Assembly (NCBI RefSeq): GCF_900111885.1
Contig: NZ_FOKG01000007.1
Location: 248,001 to 312,000, forward strand
Source of the DNA: Amycolatopsis marina
Lineage (GTDB): Bacteria; Actinomycetota; Actinomycetes; Mycobacteriales; Pseudonocardiaceae
Direction of reading: 5' to 3'
DNA length: 64,000 nt
Below the pieces are notes generated by a model that saw only the letters and a program-made list of their open reading frames with translations, searched no databases and was not told where the DNA came from. The translations under genes and the position numbers were made by a program. Below, piece by piece: positions 33,067 through 41,042 of this stretch (position 1 is its first letter; the number at the start of each line of letters is the position of its first letter).

Positions 33067-34266
33067 TCAGCGCACCCGGACACCGCGTGCGAAGACCGCT
33101 CGGATCCGGTGGATGACGTCGGGATCGGTCAGCGGATTCCCCTCGACAGCCAGGATGTCGGCGTCGAACCCGGGCGCGAGCATGCCCTTCGTGTCGGCCA
33201 GCCCGCACACCCGGGCAGCCACCGCCGTCACGGTGCGCAGCGCCTCGGTGGGGTCGAAGCCGAGCGAGCCGAGTTGAGGTACGGCATGGCGGAGCACGTC
33301 GTGGGGTTTGATCGGGCCGAGTCCGGCGTCGGTGCCCACCACACACAGCGCGCCCGCGTCCCGCAGGGCCCGGAGGTTGGCGAGCATCAGCGGCAACCGC
33401 CGGAGAATCTCGACCGGAGGTTGGGCGCCGGCAGCTGGCGCCATGCCCAAGGTCATCCCGACGACGATCTGGTGGTCCACGATCGTCCGAACGGTGTCCG
33501 GCGGTGGTTCGTCGACACCGTCGAGGCTCCAGAAACTGACATGCTCCAGCCCGTCGACCCCCGCGGTGGCCGCGTCGACCACGGCGGCAGTGCCGTGTGC
33601 ATGCGCGGTGACCGGCAACCCGTGACGATGCGCCTCCGCCACCGCGGCCGCCAGTTCCCCAGGACTGAACTGTGCCAGGTCCTGCCGGGAACCAGGGGTG
33701 AGCTGCCCGCCGCTGGCCATGATCTTGACGACGTCGACGCCGCGCTCGGCGTGTTCCCGCACGGCGGCCCGGATGCCGTCCAGGCCCGGCATCGCAACGC
33801 CACCAAGGAAATGGCAGTGGCCTTCGGGGATCGTGATCGGCGGACCGGAGGCCAGGATGGTCGGCAACTCCGGCGATGCGGAGTCGCGAAGTTTCAGCGA
33901 AAGGTAGTCGCGGTCTCCGAGGTCCCGGACAGTCGTGACACCGCCCCGTAGCGCCAGTCGGGCTGCCTCGGCCATCGCGGCCAACGCCTCGGTGTCGTCA
34001 AGCGCGGCCAGTCGCCCGACGGGGTCCTCGCTCGCGTCGAACGCAAGATGCACATGGGTGTCGATGAGGCCGGGGAGCAAGGTCGCTCCCGAGAGGTCGA
34101 CGATCTCGGCGTCCTGCGGGTGGGCGATGCCATGTCCCGCGGCGACGATTCGGCGTCCCTCGATCAGGACGACGGCGTCGGGCTTCATCTCGTGGCCGTC
34201 GAACAACCACGTTCCCGTGAGAACGGTCGGCCGTCCGGTCTCGACTGCCGTCGTCGGTGTCGCCAT
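33067..34266 (-). CDS. Amidohydrolase family protein (imidazolonepropionase/prolidase-like)
   Basis: A 399-residue metal-dependent hydrolase. The metal site begins LPGLIDTHVH (His71, His73); the carboxylated-Lys region VDVVKIMASGG, TAHAHG, and VGTDAG with the last Asp follow in order. This is the pattern of the COG1228 group acting on cyclic amides, N-acyl compounds or dipeptides. ATG 34266 is preferred because the upstream TTG 34311 lies inside the inverted repeat at 34296-34323. Transcription is in the same direction as the LAL regulator but probably from its own promoter. Substrate unknown. Confidence 0.9.
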   Translation of the reverse strand: MATPTTAVETGRPTVLTGTWLFDGHEMKPDAVVLIEGRRIVAAGHGIAHPQDAEIVDLSGATLLPGLIDTHVHLAFDASEDPVGRLAALDDTEALAAMAEAARLALRGGVTTVRDLGDRDYLSLKLRDSASPELPTILASGPPITIPEGHCHFLGGVAMPGLDGIRAAVREHAERGVDVVKIMASGGQLTPGSRQDLAQFSPGELAAAVAEAHRHGLPVTAHAHGTAAVVDAATAGVDGLEHVSFWSLDGVDEPPPDTVRTIVDHQIVVGMTLGMAPAAGAQPPVEILRRLPLMLANLRALRDAGALCVVGTDAGLGPIKPHDVLRHAVPQLGSLGFDPTEALRTVTAVAARVCGLADTKGMLAPGFDADILAVEGNPLTDPDVIHRIRAVFARGVRVR

Positions 34267-34295
34267 CTGCGCATGGTGCTGCTGCCGGGCCGGAT

Positions 34296-34323
34296 GGATG
34301 CGAGTAGCCAACTACTCGCATCC
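34296..34323. promoter_or_regulatory. Inverted repeat CGAGTA-N6-TACTCG (site 2)
   Basis: A perfect 12-base inverted repeat (arm GGATGCGAGTAG) with a four-base centre, 30 bases upstream of the amidohydrolase ATG. The inner 18 bases share half-sites and spacing with site 1 at 30262. It lies 49 bases after the kinase stop, so a terminator hairpin is possible, though no T run follows. Confidence 0.65.
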
Positions 34324-34371
34324 ACGAGCCGACACCGGTGTGCCGGCGTCCCGGCGATCATCGCCGAACCG

Positions 34372-35790
34372 CTACCCGCCCTGGGTCTGGCTGTCGATGA
34401 GCCATCGGCCGTCCTGCTCGACGAGCGTGTAGGTGTGGCGTTCGCTTTGGGTGCCGCCGCCCGCCTCGGTGTAGGTGACCGTCGCCGTGACCGTGTTGTC
34501 ACCGCTCGCCTGCACCTCGGACACGTCAACGGCGCTCATCCGCCCCCAGAAGCCCTGGTAGTCGCCGAAAGTCGAAGCACGTGCGGCCTTGAAACCGTCG
34601 GAGAGCAGGGCATACGCCTCCTCCAGGTTCGCGGGCAGCAGCCCGTAGTAGTCCGCTACGGCTTTCTCGAGTCGACTCGCTCGATCCAGTACGGATGACG
34701 ACGGTGCGGCCGAGGTTTCCTCCTGCGCCGACGTGCTCGTCGTCTCCGCGCCCGGTTCGGTTGGACTGCTGGCCGGGGGCGGCGGGTCGGCGGCTCCCGG
34801 CTCGGCCGGGTCGGCTGGGATCAGCCAGGCCACCAGCAGCCCGCCGAGCGCGAGCAGGACCACGGCCGCGGCGAGCGCGGCGATTTTTCTGCGGGGGCCG
34901 GTTTTCGTGCCGACCGCTGCGTGCCCGCCTTGGGCCGCCTGCGGTACCTGGTCGCGGATCGCGGCCAGCGCGGCAGCGCACTCGGCCATTCCCGGGCGTG
35001 CCTTCGGGTCGATGTCAAGCAGACGCTGCAGCACCGGAGTCAGCGGGCCGGCCAGCAGCGGCGGATCGAACTCCCCGCAACTGACCCGGTACAGCTGGGC
35101 GATGGCGTTCTCGCCGAGACCGAAGGGGGGCCTGCCCTCCACCGCGTGGTACAGGGTCGCGCCGAGGGAGAACACGTCGGAGGCGAAATCGGCGTCGTCA
35201 CCCCTGGCGACCTCCGGAGCCAGGTAGCCGGGCGTACCCGCGACAATGCCGGTCGCGGTGACGGTGACGTCGCCTGCGGCGCGGGAGATCCCGAAATCGG
35301 TGATCTTCGCGGTCCCGTCCTCGGCGATCAGCACGTTCGCCGGCTTGATGTCGCGATGCACGATTCCCGAAGAATGCGCTGCCGCCAGCGCGACCGCTAT
35401 CTGCCTGCCGATCGCGGCGGCCTCGCCAGGACTCAGCCGGCCACGCTCGGCCAGCACGTCCGCCAGACTCCGTGACGGCAGGTACTCCATCACCAGCCAG
35501 GGGACGCCCCCGTCCTCCACCACATCGAACACCGCGATCGCGTTCGCGTGCATCAGCCGGGCCGCGATGCGTCCCTCACGCATCACACGGCTCTTCGCCT
35601 GGGTCGCCTGTTCGGGGTCCGGAACGTTCCGCAGCACGAGTTCCTTGAGCGCCACGTCGCGATGCAGCAGCTGGTCCTGGCCCTTCCACACCACGCCCAT
35701 CGCCCCTGAGCCGAGCGTCTCCAGCAGCCGGTATCTGCCCGCGACCAGCCTGTGCTCTTCAGAATTCCGCTCCGACACAGACCTCTCCAC
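34372..35790 (-). CDS. Receptor-type Ser/Thr protein kinase (PknB-like)
   Basis: A 472-residue membrane kinase. The cytoplasmic kinase domain (about 18-275) has a glycine loop GSGAMGVVWK, Lys49, HRD at 145-147, DFG at 165-167 and GTPGYLAPE. One membrane helix lies at about 306-330, then a Pro/Glu/Thr-rich linker. The external domain (about 375-470) has YYGLLP...YALLSDGFKA...VTATVTYTEAGGG...WLIDSQ, an NTF2/SnoaL-like fold rather than PASTA repeats. GTG 35790 is used; GTG 35778 is also possible. Divergent from the IclR gene. Ligand and targets unknown. Confidence 0.93.
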   Translation of the reverse strand: MERSVSERNSEEHRLVAGRYRLLETLGSGAMGVVWKGQDQLLHRDVALKELVLRNVPDPEQATQAKSRVMREGRIAARLMHANAIAVFDVVEDGGVPWLVMEYLPSRSLADVLAERGRLSPGEAAAIGRQIAVALAAAHSSGIVHRDIKPANVLIAEDGTAKITDFGISRAAGDVTVTATGIVAGTPGYLAPEVARGDDADFASDVFSLGATLYHAVEGRPPFGLGENAIAQLYRVSCGEFDPPLLAGPLTPVLQRLLDIDPKARPGMAECAAALAAIRDQVPQAAQGGHAAVGTKTGPRRKIAALAAAVVLLALGGLLVAWLIPADPAEPGAADPPPPASSPTEPGAETTSTSAQEETSAAPSSSVLDRASRLEKAVADYYGLLPANLEEAYALLSDGFKAARASTFGDYQGFWGRMSAVDVSEVQASGDNTVTATVTYTEAGGGTQSERHTYTLVEQDGRWLIDSQTQGG

Positions 35791-35901
35791 TACTCCCCAG
35801 CCCCGATCCTCACCCGGTGCGCGATGCTACCCGCCGCCGAAGCGACGCCCGGGGCCACAGCCGCTGCACCGAGCCTCCGCGACCGACTAGGGTGTTGCGT
35901 C

Positions 35902-36684
35902 ATGGGAAACTCGGACGGTGCCAAGGCACCCGCACTCGTGCAGTCCGTGGATCGCGCGATCAGCGTCCTCGAGTTGCTCGCGCACAAAGGTGAGGCCGGT
36001 ATCACCGAGATCGCGATCGAACTGGGAGTGCACAAGTCGACCGTGTCCCGGCTGGTCGGGGTGCTGGAGGCGCGTGGCCTGGTGGAGCAGCAGGGGGAAC
36101 GGGGCAAGTTCTCGATCGGTTTCGGCATTGTCCGGCTCGCCGGCGCGGCGACCGGCCAGCTCGATCTGGCACAGCTGGGTACGCCGGTGTGTGAGTCGCT
36201 TGCCGACATACTCGGGGAGACCGTCAACATCGCGGTGCTGGACGGTTCGGTAGCGATCAACATCAGTCAGGCCAGGGGCGGTGCCGCGGTTGCCGCGCAC
36301 AACTGGATCGGCAAACGTACGCCGCTGCACGCCACGTCCAGCGGCAAGGTGCTGCTGGCTTCTGTCGACGCACCGGAGCGGGAACGGCTCATCAACGCCG
36401 AGCACACCGCGTACACCCCGAACACGGTGACGGACCCGGCCAGGCTGAGGGAGATTCTGCGGAGCGTGACCGAGGACGGCTACGCGACCAGCTTCGAGGA
36501 ACTGGAAATCGGTCTGCACGCCGTCGCGGTACCGGTGCGCGGGCAACAGACCGGCGTCGTCGCGGCGATCAGCGCCTCCGGGCCCGGCTACCGGTTGTCC
36601 CACGACCGGATTCAATGGATCGTCGACGAACTGCGCCACGGCGCGGCCGAACTGTCCACGCAACTCGGGTACATCCGCCGATAA
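35902..36684 (+). CDS. IclR-family transcriptional regulator
   Basis: A 260-residue regulator: winged helix (GITEIAIELGVHKSTVSRLVGVLEARGLVEQ) and an IclR effector domain (ISQARGGAAVAAHNWIGKRTPLHATSSGKVLLA, then GYATSFEELEIGLHAVAVPV and GAISASGP-like ISASGPGYRLS). ATG 35902 is used. It converges with the one-carbon operon, leaving two bases between the stop codons, and is its most likely regulator; repeated TTGC half-sites lie in front of that operon at 43548. Effector unknown but presumably a methylated substrate such as dimethylglycine or betaine. Confidence 0.92.
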   Translation: MGNSDGAKAPALVQSVDRAISVLELLAHKGEAGITEIAIELGVHKSTVSRLVGVLEARGLVEQQGERGKFSIGFGIVRLAGAATGQLDLAQLGTPVCESLADILGETVNIAVLDGSVAINISQARGGAAVAAHNWIGKRTPLHATSSGKVLLASVDAPERERLINAEHTAYTPNTVTDPARLREILRSVTEDGYATSFEELEIGLHAVAVPVRGQQTGVVAAISASGPGYRLSHDRIQWIVDELRHGAAELSTQLGYIRR

Positions 36685-36686
36685 CG

Positions 36687-37244
36687 TCAGGGGCCCGCGG
36701 CTGCCCTTGCCACGTCATCCGCTGCGGTGGCCGCCTTTCTCGCCTGCTCGATCGCGTCGTCATCAGGGCAGTGCGCGGCCGTCAGGTTGATGCGGACCAG
36801 CACCGCCGCGCTGCGTGCGGCGCCCGCTGCGAGCAGCGCGGCCGCGACTACGTCCCCACGAGTGACGGGTTTACCCAGAACCGCCAGCGACTCGGCCATG
36901 CGCGCGACCCGCTCGCCGATCCTGGCCAGTTCGAGCGGTGGCCGCGCGGCGCGGGCGAGCGCGGCAGTGACGTCTCCGGCCGCCGATGCGCGCTGCGCGG
37001 TCAACACCTCGCGGTAGGCCGTCGCGTCCTCGGCGGCCAGTTCCATGGCACGCGCGGCGAGCGCCTCCGCCTCGGCGACCCGTTCGCCCGCATCATGCAG
37101 TTCGACCGACAGCCGGGCGCTCATGGCGACGAGCCCTGCCGCGGCGGCGGTGGTGACGGCGGCGACCCCGCCCGCACTCCACGCGGGCGTCGGCGCCGCC
37201 ACCTCGGCAAGAAAGTCGCGCAATCCGCCGTTCTCGGAAGCCAT
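36687..37244 (-). CDS. fchA: Cyclodeaminase/cyclohydrolase family protein (FchA-like)
   Basis: A 185-residue all-helical protein of the FTCD-C/FchA family. The signature is an N-terminal APTPAWSAGGVAAVTTAAAAGLVAM (glycine-rich folate site) and AATYREVL-like EDATAYREVLTA. In this operon it should act as methenyl-THF cyclohydrolase, forming 10-formyl-THF for Fhs. ATG 37244 is five bases after fhs. Last gene of the one-carbon operon. The alternative, a formimino-THF cyclodeaminase for histidine breakdown, has no support in the neighbourhood. Confidence 0.88.
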   Translation of the reverse strand: MASENGGLRDFLAEVAAPTPAWSAGGVAAVTTAAAAGLVAMSARLSVELHDAGERVAEAEALAARAMELAAEDATAYREVLTAQRASAAGDVTAALARAARPPLELARIGERVARMAESLAVLGKPVTRGDVVAAALLAAGAARSAAVLVRINLTAAHCPDDDAIEQARKAATAADDVARAAAGP

Positions 37245-37249
37245 GTCAG

Positions 37250-38947
37250 TCAATTCAACCCCGTCACCTCTCCGTGCTCGTCGATGTCGATGCGTTCGGC
37301 CGCGGGGTGCGAGCCGAGACCGGGCATCGTGCGCATGTCCCCGCAGATCGGATAGACGAAGCCCGCGCCCACCGACGCCCTGACTTCCCGAACCGGCAGG
37401 GTCCAGCCCGTCGGCGCGCCGACGAGGCTCGGGTCCGCACTCAGCGAGAGGTGTGTCTTCGCGATGCACACGGGCAGCCTGCCGAATCCGTTTGCCTCGT
37501 AGTCCTCGATCGCCCGCGCCGCCGAGCGTTCGTAGCTGACGCCTGCCGCGCCGTACACGCGCGTCGCGATCGTCTCGATCTTCGTGCGCAGGTCGGCCGA
37601 GTCCGGGTAGAGCAGCCGGAAGCGGCTGGGTTCCTCGGCGGCCTCGATCACGGCCTCGGCCAGTTCGAGTGCTCCCTTTCCGCCTCCGGTGAAGTGCTGG
37701 CTCGTCGCCACACGAGCGCCTGCTTCCTCGGCCACCGCGCGGATGACGTCGTGCTCGCTGGGATGGTCGGTGGGAAAGACGTTGATCGCGACGACAGGGG
37801 ACACGCCGTGCAACCGGATGTTGTCGATCTGCTTGCGCAGGTTCGCCGCGCCCGCCAGGACGTCGTCCGGATTCTCCGTCAGCAGTTCCTCGGGCAGGTC
37901 GCGCCCGGCCACTACCCGGAAGCGGCCCGAATGCGCCTTGAGCGCGCGCACCGTGGCCACCAGTACGGCGGCGTCCGGCACCAGGCCCGAGTTCCGGCAT
38001 TTGATGTTGAAGAAGCGCTCCGCTCCCATGTCCGCGCCGAAACCTGCCTCGGTGACCATGTAGTCGGCGCCGCGCGTGGCGATCAGGTCGGCCATGATCG
38101 AGGAGTTGCCGTGGGCGATGTTGCCAAACGGGCCCGCGTGCACCAGCACGGGCGTGTTCTCGACCGTCTGCATGAGGTTCGGTTTGATCGCCTCCCGCAT
38201 CAGCACCGTCATCGCTCCGGCGGCGCCGAGGTCCTCCGCCGAAACCGGCAGTCCGTCCTGCGTGTAGCCGACCACGATGCGGCCCAGCCGCATGCGCATG
38301 TCCCGTAACGAGGTGGCCAGCGCGAGGACCGCCATCACCTCACTCGCCGCGGTGATGTCGAACCCGGTCTGCTGTGGAGTACCGTCCGCCCTGCCGCCGA
38401 GCCCGGTGACCACCGACCGTAGCTCGCGGTCGTTGACATCGAGCACGCGCCGCCAGGTGATTCGATGTGGATCGAGACCGAGCCGATTTCCCTTGTGCAG
38501 ATGGTTGCCGACCATCGCGGCCAGCAGGTTGTGCGCGGCGGTGACCGCGTGCATGTCGCCGGTGAGATGGAGGTTGATCGCCTCCATCGGCACCACCTGG
38601 CTGTAACCGCCACCCGCAGCGCCGCCCTTGATGCCGAACGTCGGGCCCATGGACGGTTGCCGGATCGTCACGGCGGCGTTTCGGCCGAGCTGGCGCAGTG
38701 CCTGACCGAGACCGACCGTGGTGGTCGTCTTTCCCTCACCGAGCGGGGTTGGCGTGATCGCGGAGACCACGATGTACTTGCCGCGTGGACGTGTCGCCAA
38801 CTCGCCGACCGCGTCCAGCGAGATCTTGGCGACGTTGCGCCCGTAGTTTTCCAGCAGGTGTGGCCCCAAGCCGAGCGAAGCGGCGATCTCGTCAAGAGGC
38901 CGCATCGTCGCCGCGCGGGATATCTCCAGGTCGGACGGAATACTCAT
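37250..38947 (-). CDS. fhs: Formate-tetrahydrofolate ligase
   Basis: A 565-residue enzyme converting 10-formyl-THF, ADP and phosphate to formate, THF and ATP, or the reverse. Motifs include TPTPLGEGKTTTTVGL (ATP site), RQPSMGPTFGIKGGAAGGGY, LTGDMHAVTAAHNL and EAGFGADMGAEKF-like EAGFGADMGAERF. Length is normal. ATG 38947 has AGGAGG ten bases upstream and overlaps the stop of the MetF-like gene. In this setting the likely direction is from formyl-THF to formate with ATP gain, as in demethylation pathways. Confidence 0.96.
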   Translation of the reverse strand: MSIPSDLEISRAATMRPLDEIAASLGLGPHLLENYGRNVAKISLDAVGELATRPRGKYIVVSAITPTPLGEGKTTTTVGLGQALRQLGRNAAVTIRQPSMGPTFGIKGGAAGGGYSQVVPMEAINLHLTGDMHAVTAAHNLLAAMVGNHLHKGNRLGLDPHRITWRRVLDVNDRELRSVVTGLGGRADGTPQQTGFDITAASEVMAVLALATSLRDMRMRLGRIVVGYTQDGLPVSAEDLGAAGAMTVLMREAIKPNLMQTVENTPVLVHAGPFGNIAHGNSSIMADLIATRGADYMVTEAGFGADMGAERFFNIKCRNSGLVPDAAVLVATVRALKAHSGRFRVVAGRDLPEELLTENPDDVLAGAANLRKQIDNIRLHGVSPVVAINVFPTDHPSEHDVIRAVAEEAGARVATSQHFTGGGKGALELAEAVIEAAEEPSRFRLLYPDSADLRTKIETIATRVYGAAGVSYERSAARAIEDYEANGFGRLPVCIAKTHLSLSADPSLVGAPTGWTLPVREVRASVGAGFVYPICGDMRTMPGLGSHPAAERIDIDEHGEVTGLN

Positions 38948-39789
38948 GCTGGCACCTCCTGTACCCGGGCGGCGAGCTGGTGGCTCCACTCCCGAGTTCT
39001 GTTGACTTCGTTGAAGGTGAAGAAGTGCCATCCCGCTATCCGGTTGGCAGGATCGAGAACAGCCGGGGTGAGCTGGGTCAGCAGCTCCTCCGGGGTGTAT
39101 CGGGTGAGAAGTCTGCTGAGGACGGAATGCTGGGACCGCAGGTAGCGGACCGAGTCGCCGAGACCGATCTTCAGTGAGATACGGAGCAGCTTCGCCGCGT
39201 CCACCACACCCGGGGCACCGATGTGGACTGGCAGCGTTATTCCACGTGCCCGTACCGATCGCAGCCAGGTCGCGATGGTTGTGGGGTCGTAGCAGATCTG
39301 TGAGACGATGTAGTCGGCGTGGTGCGCCTTCTCGCTCATCGCTTGTATCGTGGCGTTGTCGGAGATGAAAGAGTGCCGTTCGGGATAACCCGTGATGCCG
39401 ACCCGTGCGGGCCTGAGACCGAGTTCGGTCATCGCCCGCAGCAGCGCGAGCGAGTCACCGAACTCCCCCACGGGCTTGTCGACGTCGCCCGCGACCACGA
39501 ACACCTCGTCTATGCCCAGACCGGCCGTCCGATCGAGCAGAGCCTCGAGTGCACGCCGATCCTCGATCATTCGGGCGGCCAGGTGGGGAACGACACGCAT
39601 ACCGATTCCGGCCAGCCGTTCCGCCGTGTCCAAAGTGGCCTCCGTACCTTTGCGTGGCGAGGAGGTGACGGTCACCGTGCTGCCCGCGGGCAGGTCCGAC
39701 GCCTGCTCGACGACGCCACGCAGCGGCAGCACCTCGAATCGCGCGTTCAGCAGGTAGTGCCGCAACAGTGCACTCTCGTGGGTACTCAT
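38944..39789 (-). CDS. Methylenetetrahydrofolate reductase-like protein (MetF family)
   Basis: A 281-residue TIM-barrel flavoprotein of the MetF family. Conserved outlines are FEVLP at the N-terminus with the catalytic Glu, VPHLAARMI in place of the usual HLTC region, VFVVAGDVDKP in place of LRGDxP, and GITGYPERH. It is more divergent than the biosynthetic MetF. Next to a GcvT-like methyltransferase it probably oxidises 5-methyl-THF to 5,10-methylene-THF, as proposed for metF genes linked to LigM and DmdA. Start ATG 39789 is 16 bases after the GcvT-like gene. Confidence 0.85.
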   Translation of the reverse strand: MSTHESALLRHYLLNARFEVLPLRGVVEQASDLPAGSTVTVTSSPRKGTEATLDTAERLAGIGMRVVPHLAARMIEDRRALEALLDRTAGLGIDEVFVVAGDVDKPVGEFGDSLALLRAMTELGLRPARVGITGYPERHSFISDNATIQAMSEKAHHADYIVSQICYDPTTIATWLRSVRARGITLPVHIGAPGVVDAAKLLRISLKIGLGDSVRYLRSQHSVLSRLLTRYTPEELLTQLTPAVLDPANRIAGWHFFTFNEVNRTREWSHQLAARVQEVPA

Positions 39790-39805
39790 CGGACGGGTAT
39801 CCCGG

Positions 39806-41008
39806 TCAGGCCGGCGCGGCTTCGCGCTCGAGGCGTTTGGGAATGTCCTTCGTCGGGTCCAGGAAGGGCTTCTCGACGACCACGGCGTCCTGCATGCCGT
39901 GCTGGGTTTCGACGAGCAGCCGGGTGCCGATCTCCTGGTAGCCGACCGGGACCATCGCGTAACCGATGTTGCGGTCCAGCCGAGGCGAGTGACATGCGGA
40001 GGTGACGTCACCGATGCGGGCGCCGCCCGGGTCGTACACGGCGAACACGTCGATCATCGATCCGTCGTTGAAGCTACCCACGCCAGGGCCGCCGATCTCG
40101 ACTCCCACGAGTTTCCGGCTGATGCCGGCCTGCTTGATCCGGCGCAGCGCTTCCTTGCCGACGAAGTCCGCTTCCTGTTCCAGATCGACCATCCAGGTGG
40201 ACTCGAAGCCGTAACCCACTTCGAACGGGTTGGTGTCGTAGGTGATGTCGTTGCCCCAGGACAGGATGCCGGCCTCGATACGCCGGATGTGGCACGGGCC
40301 GATCACCCGGAGATCGTGCGGCCTGCCTGCCTCCCAGATCCTGTCCCACAGCCGGACACCGTCCTGGCTCGCGTTGTGGAGGTAGATCTCGTAGCCGAGT
40401 TCCGCGGTGAACCCGGTGCGGGAGACGACCACGTCCATCCCGTCGAGCTGCCGTTGAACCGCATAGTAGTACGGCACATCCAGAATGGACTCGCCGAACA
40501 GGTCCACCATGACCTTGCTCGACCGTGGGCCCTGTACCTGCACCGGACCCACGTCCGGCTCGGAGATCTGGACGTTCATGCCGAGGTTGTGTGCGAGCCC
40601 CTTGGCCCAGAGCAGGACATCGCTGTCGGCCAGTGACAGCCAGAAATGGTTCTCGCCGAGCCGGAGCAGCACCGGGTCGTTGATGATCCCGCCGTCGGCG
40701 TTGGTGACGAAAACGTACTTGCACTGGCCGACCTTGCACTTCGACAGATCCCGGGGAACGAGCATGTTGGTGAAGTCGAAGGCGTCGGGGCCGGTGATTT
40801 CCACCTGCCGCTCGACACCGACGTCCCACAGGGTCACGGCCTCGAGCAGGTGCCAGTACTCACCTACCGGGTCGCCGTAGTGGCGTGGATGGTAGGTGTG
40901 GTTGTACACGCTGTAGAGCCCGACGTGATGCTTGCGCGAGGCGTAGAAGAAGGGTGACTTGCGAATCCGCGGGTACTGCAGGATTCCGGGTTCCGGATTG
41001 ATCGTCAT
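39806..41008 (-). CDS. GcvT-family THF-dependent aminomethyl/methyltransferase
   Basis: A 400-residue protein of the aminomethyltransferase (GcvT, DmdA, LigM) fold. Residues include the folate-site outline VQVQGPRSSKVM, RTGFTAELGYEIYLHN with the conserved Glu-Tyr, IRRIEAGILSWGNDI and FVGKEAL. The length, the absence of an FAD domain and the start PFFYASRKHHVGLYSVYNHTYHP separate it from both GcvT proper and the fused oxidases. It may take a methyl or methylene group from an O-, S- or N-methyl donor to THF. Which donor cannot be told from sequence. Confidence 0.85.
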   Translation of the reverse strand: MTINPEPGILQYPRIRKSPFFYASRKHHVGLYSVYNHTYHPRHYGDPVGEYWHLLEAVTLWDVGVERQVEITGPDAFDFTNMLVPRDLSKCKVGQCKYVFVTNADGGIINDPVLLRLGENHFWLSLADSDVLLWAKGLAHNLGMNVQISEPDVGPVQVQGPRSSKVMVDLFGESILDVPYYYAVQRQLDGMDVVVSRTGFTAELGYEIYLHNASQDGVRLWDRIWEAGRPHDLRVIGPCHIRRIEAGILSWGNDITYDTNPFEVGYGFESTWMVDLEQEADFVGKEALRRIKQAGISRKLVGVEIGGPGVGSFNDGSMIDVFAVYDPGGARIGDVTSACHSPRLDRNIGYAMVPVGYQEIGTRLLVETQHGMQDAVVVEKPFLDPTKDIPKRLEREAAPA

Positions 41009-41042
41009 GATGCGCTCCTTCGGGTCTTCGGCGGATGCGGTG

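Noticed and set aside
34267-34311. TTG 34311 as start of the amidohydrolase
   Set aside because: It lies inside the 34296-34323 inverted repeat and adds residues not typical of the family; ATG 34266 is better.
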